The translations under genes were made by a program, and so were the position numbers. The notes under the pieces are model-generated. The model was given only the letters and a program-made list of their open reading frames with translations, made no database searches and was not told where the DNA came from. 64,000 nucleotides of DNA from Trichomonas vaginalis G3 (taxonomy: Eukaryota; Parabasalia; Trichomonadida; Trichomonadidae), in NCBI RefSeq assembly GCF_026262505.1, contig NC_067203.1, positions 11,470,001 through 11,534,000 on the forward strand, written 5' to 3'. Positions 1-9,104 of the stretch are shown piece after piece (the first letter of the stretch is position 1; every line of letters starts with the position of its first letter).

Positions 1-686
1 TTTAGAAGAGTTTTGTTTTCAAATAGAACTAACGCATTTATGTTCGCAGTATATTTTCAGGCAGTATAAAGGTTCTGATGGTCTAATAGACAAATTTGAC
101 GAAATGAGAATCTTTACAGTTCGTTCAGACGAAAGTCTTGAGAAAACTCTAAATGACTTTCAAACTCAAATGAACAAATATTATTGGGAATTTCAAGAAA
201 AATACGACTCTTACTAAATGGAACATACTATCTGAAACTAGAATTGACAAGATGAACTCCACCGTTTCATTTCAAAAGATTGAAATTAACCCTCCAAGAG
301 ATACAGAGTTTTTATTTTGGAAAGTAGACAAACGTTCTTGGGCACAATTTCTTCGGTTACTAAACCAGAACGAACCATTACCACCAGATGGTCCATTTAA
401 ATTTATACTTCCACCAGCAGATTTGACAGTTTATAGAAACGTGTTTGACCCTCAAAATGTTATGTGTCATGCAAGTTTCAGTTCAAGCAACAATAGTTTT
501 CTATGTATTGGTAAGGACTTTTATGACTTTGCTTCTAAATTCTACGAACCACCTAGTAACAGTTTCTCTGACTTTCAAGTTTGGTTCACAACAAATGGTG
601 TGCAACATATTATTCCATTGTACTATGACTTTTATCTCGAATTGTCTTTCATATATAACTACGGAAAAGTGCTGAAAAAGTATTGA
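1..686 (+). pseudogene. Candidate minor capsid-like gene, partial copy of the gene at 11460-12320
   Basis: This is part of a capsid-like gene cut by the window edge; it is broken, with about two breaks. Its 144-residue C-terminal frame (252-686) is identical to that of the minus-strand gene at 11460-12320. The family signature is a C-terminal block with EPPSNSFSDFQVWFTT followed by IIPLY and LELSFIYNY. A role as minor capsid (penton) protein is an inference from size and from its position among small capsid-associated genes; I cannot demonstrate a jelly-roll fold by eye. Confidence 0.5.
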
Positions 687-697
687 AAAATACTTTT

Positions 698-750
698 AGG
701 GTAGCATGTTAGATCTAACCTCTTTTTTCACCTGTTTTCTCACCCTCATA
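698..750 (+). repeat. GATC-centred palindrome module, hybrid copy
   Basis: The core is TTAGATCTAACC (GATC at 712-715). The left arm follows the TAG variant, while the right arm runs into TTCACC and CTCACC of the other variant, so it is a recombinant of the two module families. Other copies have GATC at 1101, 1291, 1839, 2919, 3024, 3559, 3827, 7025, 7395, 7621, 7827, 7932, 9011, 9451, 9763, 10089, 10691 and 11141. Confidence 0.85.
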
Positions 751-1082
751 ACTTTGTCATGACTTCTTCGTAAACTAAACGTAAATGTTTTGTCAAGACT
801 TCTTCGTAAATGTTTTGTCAAGACTTCTTCGTAAATGTTTTGTCAAGACTTCTTCGTAAATGTTTTGTCAAGACTTCTTCGTAAATGTTTTGTCAAGACT
901 TCTTCGTAAATGTTTTGTCAAGACTTCTTCGTAAATGTTTTGTCATGACTTCTTCGTAAATGTTTTGTCAAACATGAACGTAAATGTTTTGTCATGATTT
1001 CATCGTAAATGTTTTGTCAAACATGAACGTACATGCTTTGTCATGATTTCATCGTAATGAGTGTAAAGGACCCAAAAATATA

Positions 1083-1130
1083 TTTTAGGGTAGAAGGTTA
1101 GATCTAACCTCTTTTCTACCCTCTTGAATT
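1083..1130 (+). repeat. GATC-centred palindrome module, family 1 (GGTTAGATCTAACC)
   Basis: Outer arms GGTAGAA and TTCTACC enclose the inner palindrome GGTTAGATCTAACC, followed by CTTGAATTTTCATGAA. The same module occurs in reverse near 3541-3585, 7008-7050, 9420-9475, 9745-9785 and 10070-10110. The modules sit at the borders of satellite blocks and beside the coiled-coil genes. Confidence 0.9.
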
Positions 1131-1271
1131 TTCATGAATTTTCATGAATGTTTTGTCAAGACTTCTTCGTAAATGTTTTGTCATGACTTCTTCGTAAATG
1201 TTTTGTCATGACTTCTTCGTAAATGTTTTGTCAAGACTTCTTCGTAATGAGTGTAAAGGACCCAAAAATAA

Positions 1272-1335
1272 TGTTTAGGTGAAGTGGTGCGATCTCACCT
1301 CCTTTTTCACCTCTTTTCTCACCTCTTGAATTTTC
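1272..1335 (+). repeat. GATC-centred palindrome module, family 2 (GGTGCGATCTCACC)
   Basis: Outer arms GGTGAA and TTCACC enclose GGTGCGATCTCACC. It has the same layout as family 1, but the bases of both arms differ together, so pairing is preserved. Further copies lie near 1822-1875, 2893-2940, 2998-3045, 3800-3850, 7810-7855, 7915-7965, 10665-10715 and 11115-11165. Confidence 0.9.
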
Positions 1336-1411
1336 ATGAATTTCCTTAAGATAGAAAAAATAAAGTTAGTTTTATTGTATTTTTTTGTATGTAAGATATG
1401 ATTTCAGGGAT

Positions 1412-1449
1412 TTTTTTGACGAAGTGTCAATGTTCACTTCGTCAAAAAA
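1412..1449 (+). repeat. GACGAAGTG hairpin repeat
   Basis: Strong inverted repeat: TTTTTGACGAAGTG and CACTTCGTCAAAAA flank a loop of about 8 bases. Copies lie near 1518-1556, 3896-3933, 4033-4072, 4226-4265 and 9295-9333 (the last four reversed). Each sits beside ATTTCAGGGAT and an AACAGTTAT or ATAACTGTTAT block. Two copies follow directly after a GTATGTAAGATATG promoter-like sequence. Confidence 0.85.
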
Positions 1450-1925
1450 TAACAGTTATCTAATGAAAAAGTGTCATTTTATTTTTTTATTTTGTATGTT
1501 AGATATGATTTCAGGGATTTTTTTGACGAAGTGTCAATGTTCACTTCGTCAAAAAATAACAGTTATCTAATGAAAAAGTGTCATGATTTCATCGTAAATG
1601 TTTTGTCAAGACTTCTTCGTAAATGTTTTGTCAAGACTTCTTCGTAATGAGTGTAAATGTTTTGTCAAGACTTCTTCGTACATGCTTTGTCAAACATGAA
1701 CGTACATGCTTTGTCATGACTTCTTCGTATATGCTTTGTCATGACTTCTTCGTATATGCTTTGTCATGACTTCTTCGTAAATGTTTTGTCAAACATGAAC
1801 GTAAAGGACCCAAAAATAATGTTTAGGTGAAGTGGTGCGATCTCACCTCCTTTTTCACCTGTTTTTTCACCTCTTGAATTTTCATGAATTTTCCCGAAAT
1901 AAAAAATAAAGTTAGTTTTATTTTT

Positions 1926-1961
1926 TTTTATTTTTTTATTTTGTATGTAAGAACAGAAATG
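1926..1961 (+). promoter_or_regulatory. Shared upstream motif TTTTATTTTGTATGTAAG before the ATG
   Basis: A T-rich tract, GTATGTAAG, then about nine bases to the start codon. The same arrangement precedes the genes starting at 4355, 5055 and 28795 (plus) and 8894 (minus), across both Mavericks. It fixes the start codon of each gene, because frames reading upstream would translate the motif itself. GTATGT also looks like a Trichomonas 5' splice site, but no matching 3' site follows. Confidence 0.55.
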
Positions 1962-2894
1962 TCAACAATCGGCACAACAACACTTCAAACAACAGCACCA
2001 AACTCGTTAGTCATGAATCCAACATCTATGTTAGTAGAGATGAAAAGCTTCATTCCTTCTTCATATACTTTCGAAACAAAAATCCAGAAGATAAAGCAGG
2101 AACTTTTAACAAGTACTTTGGACTGTTGTGCGAAAGATGAAACAAATGAACAGTATCTTTATGAAATGCAGGACATTATTGACCATTTACCCAAATTGCC
2201 TGAAATTCAGCAGCAAAAGCTCACTATTCCTGAATTCGATGAAATAGAAGTCAAAGCAACTGACTCAGTAGAAATAAAGAAGTTCATTCGTAAGGTAAAC
2301 TATGAGTTTCTAGGATTTCATTGCAACCATAAGGTTATGGACAAAGATTGCGACATGGTATATAAGAACATCTCTGACATATATAAATCTGAAGAATTTA
2401 AGACCTACGACAACTTTGTTTCGTTAGTTGCTGAATGTGTATGGCAGATAAGAGATAAAGATAGAAGAGGTAAGGTATGGAACAAACAGATAAAACCAGC
2501 AACTTTTGAGTTAAAGAAAACCATTGACGCTTTAGTTGTTTTAGCAGGTAAGGTTTCAGAATATAACGCAAAAATGAACCCGCAATGTTCTAAATGTAAA
2601 GCAGCAATTAGGAAATATAACTACTCCGTCAAAGAGATAGAAAGAATGAGAAACGACTATGCAGACTTAAAGAAAGAAGCAGAAAAGCCAGCAGAAGATA
2701 AAATGAACATGTTAGAATTTCTGAACAAAAACTATCCAACTGCTGACGATTTCCTTCTATCTGACGTCAAGAAGAAGTATAAAGAAACTTTCGGCATTGT
2801 TAAAACTTTTGACATACTGACAGAAGAAATAGAAGCTACGAAACTGTTTAGAATTTCAAATATACATCGTACAATTCATGTAAAACGCTTGTGA
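1959..2894 (+). CDS. Coiled-coil protein of unknown function, copy 1
   Basis: I do not recognise this protein of about 311 residues. The start at 1959 is chosen because it directly follows the TTTTATTTTGTATGTAAG motif shared with other genes of the elements; an in-frame ATG at 1884 lies in repeat sequence. The body is charged and helical, with a CSKCKAAIRKY block near two-thirds of the length that could bind a metal. The C-terminus (PTADDFLLSDVKKKY to RTIHVKRL) could be a small DNA-binding fold, but that is a guess. A second inverted copy lies at 7960-8894 and a third C-terminal fragment at 7054-7230. A GATC palindrome follows the stop codon directly. This copy looks whole. Confidence 0.6.
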   Translation: MSTIGTTTLQTTAPNSLVMNPTSMLVEMKSFIPSSYTFETKIQKIKQELLTSTLDCCAKDETNEQYLYEMQDIIDHLPKLPEIQQQKLTIPEFDEIEVKATDSVEIKKFIRKVNYEFLGFHCNHKVMDKDCDMVYKNISDIYKSEEFKTYDNFVSLVAECVWQIRDKDRRGKVWNKQIKPATFELKKTIDALVVLAGKVSEYNAKMNPQCSKCKAAIRKYNYSVKEIERMRNDYADLKKEAEKPAEDKMNMLEFLNKNYPTADDFLLSDVKKKYKETFGIVKTFDILTEEIEATKLFRISNIHRTIHVKRL

Positions 2895-3059
2895 AAAAAC
2901 AGGTGAAAAAACAGGTGAGATCGCACCACTTCACCTAAACTTTATTTTTTGCTGAAAAATGACCAAATTTCATGAGTTTGTATGTTTTAGACCATGTGAG
3001 AAAACAGGTGAAAAAACAGGTGAGATCGCACCTCTTCACCTAAACATTATTTTTGTCTG

Positions 3060-3790
3060 ATTTACGCTCATTACGATGAAGAAGTCTTGACAAAGCATGT
3101 ACGTTCATGTTTGACAAAACATTTACGAAGAAGTCTTGACAAAGCATGTACGAAGAAGTCTTGACAAAGCATGTACGAAGAAGTCTTGACAAAGCATGTA
3201 CGTTCATGTTTGACAAAACATTTACGAAGAAGTCTTGACAAAGCATGTACGTTCATGTTTGACAAAACATGTACGAAGAAGTCTTGACAAAGCATGTACG
3301 TTCATGTTTGACAAAACATTTACGAAGAAGTCTTGACAAAGCATGTACGTTCATGTTTGACAAAACATGTACGAAGAAGTCTTGACAAAGCATGTACGTT
3401 CATGTTTGACAAAACATTTACGAAGAAGTCTTGACAAAGCATGTACGTTCATGTTTGACAAAACATTTACGCTCATGTTTGACAAAGCATGTACGAAGAA
3501 GTCTTGACAAAACATTCATGAAAATTCATGAAAATTCAAGAGGGTAGAAAAGAGGTTAGATCTAACCTTCTACCCTAAACATTATTTTTGTCTGATTTAC
3601 GCTCATTACGATGAAGAAGTCTTGACAAAACATTTACGAAGAAGTCTTGACAAAGCATGTACGAAGAAGTCTTGACAAAACATTTACGATGAAGAAGTCT
3701 TGACAAAGCATGTACGAAGAAGAAGTCTTGACAAAGCATGTACGAAGAAGAAGTCTTGACAAAACATTTACGATGAAGAAGTCTTGACAA
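3060..3790 (-). repeat. 25-bp minisatellite array, second block
   Basis: The same units as at 745-1810 but reversed, reading TTGACAAAACATTTACG with GAAGAAGTC or TTCATGT. A family 1 palindrome (GATC at 3559) splits it. Units with AAACATTTACG and AAGCATGTACG alternate, giving a higher-order pattern. Confidence 0.9.
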
Positions 3791-3849
3791 ATTCAAGAGG
3801 GTGAAAACAGGTGAAAAAACAGGTGAGATCGCACCTCTTCACCTAAAAT

Positions 3850-4320
3850 ATATTTTTGCTGAAAAAAATGACCAAATTTCATTATATAACTGTTATTTTT
3901 TGACGAAGTGAACTTTGACACTTCGTCAAAAAAATCCCTGAAATCATATCTTTTATACAAGATAGAAAATCTTACTCGCCTAAAACTCATGAAAATCGTA
4001 AAAAAATGACCAAATTTCATTATATAACTGTTATTTTTTGACGAAGTGAACTTTGACACTTCGTCAAAAAAATCCCTGAAATCATATCTTTTATACAAGA
4101 TAGAAAAATCTTACTCGCCTAAAACTCATGAAAATCGTAAAAAATTGCGAGTAGGGAAAAAAACCTGGTCGCCTAAAACTCATGAAAATCGTGAAAAAAT
4201 GACCAAATTTCATTATATAACTGTTATTTTTTTACGAAGAGAACTTTTGCACTTCGTCAAAAAAATCCCTGAAATCATATCTTTTATACAAGATAGAAAA
4301 AATAAAGTTAGTTTTTTGTA
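3850..4320 (-). repeat. Three tandem units containing the GACGAAGTG hairpin
   Basis: Units of roughly 140-190 bp contain CATTATATAACTGTTATTTTT, the hairpin, AAATCCCTGAAATCATATC and CTCATGAAAATCGTAAAAAA. They lie directly before the promoter motif of the gene at 4355. I see no protein in them; frames through them are repeat shadows. Confidence 0.75.
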
Positions 4321-4354
4321 AAATATTTTTTTTATTTTGTATGTAAAGACATAT

Positions 4355-4964
4355 ATGACAAACACTGAGTTTGAAACAGTTAAAAAGATAGACAATGACA
4401 CCAAATTGGTTAGAATAGGTGATTTAAACGTAAGATACTCAAAGAAATACAACAAATATTCTTTGTCAGACATTTTATCTCCATCTGGAAAGAAAACATA
4501 CCATTGGGTTGGAATTGCTTCAACTCAGAAAATTTTGACAAGAAATCCTGAGCTTATGATATCGGTAAGATTCTATGGAACTACAGCATATCTTATAGAC
4601 AAAAGTCTTATACCAATAGTTTTGTTATGGTTAGACCCAGTTGTTGGATATAACTTCATAACATATGGTTCATTCGATACGGAACGTTGCAGTGAAGGCT
4701 TACTTTACATCGTTCAGAAACCGAAGGACTTCAATACAAAGAGATATAAGATAGGAAAACATATAATATAACTCAAAGATATGACAGTACAGTCAATAGA
4801 GTCAAGGTTGTGTTCGTTAACGATATGAGAGCTGCTGAAACAGAACTACTTGAAAAGTTTGAGAAAATGTATGGTGCTCCCACGAAAGGTAAAGAAACGT
4901 TTGAAGTAGATGAGATAGATAAAGCTATAAAATTATTTGACGAAGTTGCTGAAAAATACATGTA
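4355..4964 (+). pseudogene. KilA-N-like gene, broken
   Basis: The gene starts directly after the GTATGTAAAG motif. A block reading GTTAYLIDKSLIPIVLLWLD matches the pattern of KilA-N domains (a pocket ending in a Trp-containing helix), which bind DNA in phages, large DNA viruses and Mavericks. The N-terminal part contains YSLSDIL and TYHWVG. The frame is broken, with about one break. The KilA-N call rests on pattern similarity to the clearer copies at 5055 and 28795. Confidence 0.5.
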
Positions 4965-5054
4965 AAGCGTTTATTTTTGGTCTTTTGTGAAAGTCAGGAA
5001 ATAACGCTAATTTTTTTTATAAAATATTTTTTTATTTTGTATGTAAGGACAGAT

Positions 5055-5861
5055 ATGTCAACATCAGAGAACACAACAACTGCTATCGTTCATGAAGCCA
5101 TAAATGAAGAATATGAGTACATACAGTATAACAAACAGTTACGTCTCATTCGTTCGGTCAAAGACGATATGTACCAAATGCAAAGTATTTTGAATGCTCT
5201 TCGTTCTACAAAGCAAGCACATCATTGGTTTGAAAACCAACAGACAAAAGAACTTTTAGAAGAATTTCCTCATATGTTTGCGACCCGAGGAAAACCGCGA
5301 GTCGAGATTCCGTACGAAAATCGTAAAAATTTGCTAAATGGTTTGAGAGGCTGGTATGTACATAGACTTCTTGTAAATGCTGTTGCAATGTGGGCTTCAC
5401 CTCGTTACGCTTGTTATATTTTCATGATGTTAGATGAAATTCATAGACAAGAACGTGAAGAGCTAGAGAACAAGCTTGAAGCAAAAGACAAAAGCATTCA
5501 GAAAAGAATACCACGTTCGGTACCAAAAGGTAAGGAAAAGAACTATAAGTATATGATTTATACTGAAGAGATGGAAAATGAAGAAGATAAAGATATGGTT
5601 ATGTTGCATTTAGTCAGAAGAAACAACAAAAGCTTTTACGACCTTGCTAAGATTTACAAATCTGACAGAAATTGGTTCTATCGCGAAAACTTACCGATTT
5701 CAATGACACCGAATGAAGATGTGAAACAAATAGTTCAAGATACGTTACCTCAAACACACTATGATATTAAAGGTTGTACAATACTTACATTCAAAGAAGA
5801 TTTGCCATTGTTAAAGGAAAAAATAACAGAGTATTTTGACAACTTCAAACAAGTAGAGTAA
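5055..5861 (+). CDS. KilA-N domain protein
   Basis: A 268-residue protein with the KilA-N signature GWYVHRLLVNAVAMWASPRY near residues 102-121, followed by a charged helix (REELENKLEAKDKSIQKR) as in many viral KilA-N proteins. The C-terminal half (from about residue 155) has no domain I recognise. The start follows TTTTATTTTGTATGTAAGGA. The first part of the domain is repeated on the minus strand at 6810-6961, so it lies at the heart of the inverted duplication. A role in DNA binding or gene control is known for the family; the target here is unknown. The frame looks whole. Confidence 0.7.
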   Translation: MSTSENTTTAIVHEAINEEYEYIQYNKQLRLIRSVKDDMYQMQSILNALRSTKQAHHWFENQQTKELLEEFPHMFATRGKPRVEIPYENRKNLLNGLRGWYVHRLLVNAVAMWASPRYACYIFMMLDEIHRQEREELENKLEAKDKSIQKRIPRSVPKGKEKNYKYMIYTEEMENEEDKDMVMLHLVRRNNKSFYDLAKIYKSDRNWFYRENLPISMTPNEDVKQIVQDTLPQTHYDIKGCTILTFKEDLPLLKEKITEYFDNFKQVE

Positions 5862-5939
5862 ATGAACCATTTATTTTTCAAGCTTGACTTCAGATGGCTC
5901 AGGTAGCTCTATAAAGTAAATTGCCTTGTCAAATCCTTC

Positions 5940-6200
5940 TGGCATTCCGAGTCCTTCCTTCCGACAAGAAAAGTTCTTCCTTCCGACAGAAAAAGTTTTT
6001 CCTTCCGACAGAAAAAATTTTTCCCGACGACAAGAAAAAATTTTCCAGTTGTCCGTCCGTAAACCATTCAAATTTTCGAAAATTGAGAACTTTTTGGTCG
6101 AACTTCAGGAAAAGTTTTTCCTTCCAACAGAAAAAATTTTTCCTTCCGACAGGAAAAGTTTTTCCCGACAACTGGAAAAGTTCTTCCTTCCGACAGGACA
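5940..6200 (+). repeat. About 24-bp tandem array centred on TTCCTTCCGACAG
   Basis: Units read TTCCTTCCGACAG then AAAAAGTTTTT, with variants CCCGACGACA and CCAACAG; about ten units lie in two sub-blocks around 5945-6050 and 6108-6200. The array sits between the two inverted KilA-N copies, near the centre of the large inverted duplication. Open frames through it on both strands are repeat shadows. Confidence 0.8.
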
Positions 6201-6304
6201 CAAACGGATGACTGACGTTCCTCTTCCTGAATGCCTTCCAAAGCCAGAAGAACCGACAGCCCCAGCACCACAACAGACTTACTAAGACTAAACACTTACA
6301 TTTT

Positions 6305-6961
6305 TCAAGCTTGACTTTTTACAATTTGAACTTTGTTTGCGTAGATATGAATTCTGAAAGAAGTATGAGGGTCTTGTATGACTTTGTACTTCTCCCATAG
6401 TTCATGTCTGTCAAACTTACCTGCCATGGACTCTTTCATAAGTTCCATGAAATCGTCTTCGGACAATCCGGGGAAAAGTACAATGTCAGTAAGTATTCTT
6501 TTAACATCCTTACTTAAACTCTTGGCTGTCTGTACACAAATGACAACTGAGATGTTAAAGTGCCTGAGCTTCTTAAGAATTCGACACATATCTTGTTCTC
6601 TATTCTTTAACAAAGGATGAGAGGCGAAATCATCTAAGATAAGAAGACATCTATGAGGGTAAGTCTTCCAATCGTAAGATTGCAATTTCTTCGAAATGTA
6701 TTCTATCTCTTTCTGAATGCTTTTGTCTTTTGCTTCAATGACTTCATCTTTTGCTTGAAGTTTCTTTTCCATCTCTTCACGTTCTTGTCTATGAATTTCG
6801 TCAAGAAGTCTGTAAACATGCCATGCATAACGAGGAGAAGCCCACATTGCAACTGCATTTACTAAAAGTCTATGTACATAATATCCTCTTAAATTTATTG
6901 GCAATTTTTTACGATTTTCGTACGGAATCTCTACCCGCGGTTTTCCTCGGGTAGCAAACAT
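6305..6961 (-). CDS. Chimeric KilA-N / packaging-ATPase C-terminal half
   Basis: This 218-residue frame opens with the KilA-N block (YYVHRLLVNAVAMWASPRY, about residues 27-45) and a charged coiled coil. It then turns into the second half of an A32-type DNA-packaging ATPase: Walker B CLLILDDFA, then ISVVICVQTAKSL (sensor-like) and the RILTDIVLFPGLSEDDFMEL tail. The Walker A half is not in this frame. It is most simply read as a recombination product between a KilA-N gene and the capsid-packaging ATPase gene of a Maverick. It is probably not a working ATPase. Confidence 0.65.
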   Translation of the reverse strand: MFATRGKPRVEIPYENRKKLPINLRGYYVHRLLVNAVAMWASPRYAWHVYRLLDEIHRQEREEMEKKLQAKDEVIEAKDKSIQKEIEYISKKLQSYDWKTYPHRCLLILDDFASHPLLKNREQDMCRILKKLRHFNISVVICVQTAKSLSKDVKRILTDIVLFPGLSEDDFMELMKESMAGKFDRHELWEKYKVIQDPHTSFRIHIYANKVQIVKSQA

Positions 6962-7053
6962 ATGCCATTTTACTCAGATTTTTGTGCTGAATTCAGTAAA
7001 AATAATGTTTAGGGTAGAAGGTTAGATCTAACCTCTTTTCTAACCTGTTTTTT

Positions 7054-7230
7054 TCACAAGCGTTTTACATGAATTGTACGATGTATATTTGAAATCCTAA
7101 ACAGTTTTGTAGCTTCTATTTCTTCTTTTAGTACATCGAATGTTTTAACAATGCCGAAAGTTTCTTTATATTTCTTCTTGACGTCAGATAGAAGGAAATC
7201 TTCTGCTGTTGGATAGTTTTTGTCAAGACT
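7054..7230 (-). pseudogene. C-terminal fragment of the 1959-2894 coiled-coil family
   Basis: About 55 residues ending in ATKLFRISNIHRTIHVKRL match the C-terminus of the genes at 1959-2894 and 7960-8894, with a few substitutions. It runs directly into 25-bp satellite units, so it is a fragment left by rearrangement. Confidence 0.8.
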
Positions 7231-7800
7231 TCTTCGTACATGCTTTGTCAAGACTTCTTCGTACATGCTTTGTCAAGACTTCTTCGTACATGCTTTGTCA
7301 AGACTTCTTCATCGTAATGAACGTATATGTTTTGTCAAGACTTCTTCGTAATGAGCGTAAATCAGACAAAAATAATGTTTAGGGTAGAAGGTTAGATCTA
7401 CCCTCCTTTCTACCCTCTTTTCTAACCTCTTGAATTTTCATGATTTCTTCGTAAATGTTTTGTCAAGACTTCTTCGTAAATGTTTTGTCAAACATGAACG
7501 TATATGTTTTGTCAAGACTTCTTCGTAAATGTTTTGTCAAACATGAACGTATATGTTTTGTCAAGACTTCTTCGTAATGAGCGTAAATCAGACAAAAATA
7601 ATGTTTAGGGTAGAAGGTTAGATCTACCCTCTTTTCTACCCCAGTTATTTTATAAGCGTTTTACATGGTAAACGTTATTTTTGGAATTTTCATGATTTCT
7701 TCGTAAATGTTTTGTCAAGACTTCTTCGTAAATGTTTTGTCAAACATGAACGTACATGCTTTGTCAAGACTTCTTCATCGTAATGAGCGTAAATCAGACA
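7225..7800 (+). repeat. 25-bp minisatellite array, third block
   Basis: Short runs of the same CGTAAATGTTTTGTCA units, broken by GATC palindromes (7395, 7621) and TTTTATAAGCGTTTTACATG pieces copied from the 3' end of the coiled-coil genes. Confidence 0.85.
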
Positions 7801-7959
7801 AAAATAATGTTTAGGTGAAGAGGTGCGATCTCACCTGTTTTTTCACCTGTTTTCTCACATGGTCTAAAACATACAAAACTCATGAAATTTGGTCATTTTT
7901 CAGCAAAAATAAAGTTTAGGTGAAGTGGTGCGATCTCACCTGTTTTTTCACCTGTTTTT

Positions 7960-8894
7960 TCACAAGCGTTTTACATGAATTGTACGATGTATATTTGAAA
8001 TTCTAAACAGTTTCGTAGCTTCTATTTCTTCTGTCAGTATGTCAAAAGTTTTAACAATGCCGAAAGTTTCTTTATACTTCTTCTTGACGTCAGATAGAAG
8101 GAAATCGTCAGCAGTTGGATAGTTTTTGTTCAGAAATTCTAACATGGTCATTTTATCTTCTGCTGGCTTTTCTGCTTCTTTCTTTAAGTCTGCATAGTCG
8201 TTTCTCATTCTTTCTATCTCTTTGACGGAGTAGTTATATTTCCTAATTGCTGCTTTACATTTAGAACATTGCGGGTTCATTTTTGCGTTATATTCTGAAA
8301 CCTTACCTGCTAAAACAACTAAAGCGTCAATGGTTTTCTTTAACTCAAAAGTTGCTGGTTTTATCTGTTTGTTCCATACCTTACCTCTTCTATCTTTATC
8401 TCTTATCTGCCATACACATTCAGCAACTAACGAAACAAAGTTGTCGTAGGTCTTAAATTCTTCAGATTTATATATGTCAGAGATGTTCTTATATACCATG
8501 TCGCAATCTTTGTCCATAACCTTATGGTTGCAATGAAATCCTAGAAACTCATAGTTTACCTTACGAATGAACTTCTTATTTCTACTGAGTCAGTTGCTTT
8601 GACTTCTATTTCATCGAATTCAGGAATAGTGAGCTTTTGCTGCTGAATTTCAGGCAATTTGGGTAAATGGTCAATAATGTCCTGCATTTCATAAAGATAC
8701 TGTTCATTTGTTTCATCTTTCGCACTACAGTCTAAATTACATGTTAAAAGTTCTTGCTTTATCTTCTGGATTTTTGTTTCGAAAGTATATGAAGAAGGAA
8801 TGAAGCTTTTCATTTCTACTAACATTGACGTAGGATTCATGACTAAAGAGTTTGGTGCTGTTGTTTGAATTGTTGTTGTGCCGATTGTTGACAT
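7960..8894 (-). pseudogene. Coiled-coil protein of unknown function, copy 2
   Basis: Inverted copy of the gene at 1959-2894, nearly identical in protein sequence, with the same TTTTATTTTGTATGTAAG motif upstream (reverse strand near 8900-8930). This copy is broken, with about one break. The GATC palindrome after the stop is also kept. The near identity shows that the inverted duplication is young. Confidence 0.75.
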
Positions 8895-9059
8895 TTCTGT
8901 TCTTACATACAAAATAAAAAAAATAAAAAAAATAAAACTAACTTTATTTTTTATTTCGGGAAAATTCATGAAAATTCAAGAGGTTAGAAAAGAGGGTAGA
9001 AAGGAGGGTAGATCTAACCTTCTACCCTAAATTATATTTTTTGGTGTAAATTTCCTAAA

Positions 9060-9092
9060 CTGACTGACTGACTGACTGACTGACTGACTGAC
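9060..9092. repeat. TGAC tetranucleotide microsatellite
   Basis: Eight perfect or near-perfect TGAC units in a row, within the border between the coiled-coil copy and the satellite block. Confidence 0.95.
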
Positions 9093-9104
9093 GGCACAAA
9101 GTGG

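Larger units (their letters stand above)
745..1810 (+). repeat. 25-bp minisatellite array, first block
   Basis: Tandem units built on CGTAAATGTTTTGTCA followed by either AGACTTCTT (25-bp unit) or AACATGAA (24-bp unit), with CATGACTTCTT variants. The array is interrupted by GATC-centred palindrome modules near 1101, 1291 and 1839 and by two GACGAAGTG hairpins near 1412 and 1518. Because units are close to 25 bp, long open frames appear on both strands; these are not genes. Confidence 0.9.
1..2940. repeat. Left arm of a large inverted duplication (partner 7900-12150)
   Basis: Read on the plus strand, this arm carries a capsid-like reading frame (1-686), satellite arrays (745-1810) and a coiled-coil gene (1959-2894). 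The same items appear in reverse order on the minus strand at 7960-12150. The last 144 residues of the capsid-like protein are identical in both arms and the coiled-coil proteins differ at only a few residues, so the duplication is recent. The arms differ mostly in the length of the satellite arrays. Confidence 0.85.

Noticed and set aside
745-1810. Possible CRISPR array
   Set aside because: Units follow each other without unique spacers, and the organism is eukaryotic; it is a minisatellite.
1940-1961. GTATGT as a 5' splice site of an intron
   Set aside because: The coding frame follows within about ten bases and no ACTAACACACAG-type 3' site is seen; a leader motif fits better.
3040-3796. 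Open frames of 68-74 residues with MLCQDFFVNVLSN repeats
   Set aside because: They are translations of the 25-bp satellite, open because of its period and composition, with no start context.
5929-6295. Several 66-119-residue frames on both strands in the TTCCTTCCGACAG array
   Set aside because: Repeat-driven frames; none has a start context or recognisable domain.
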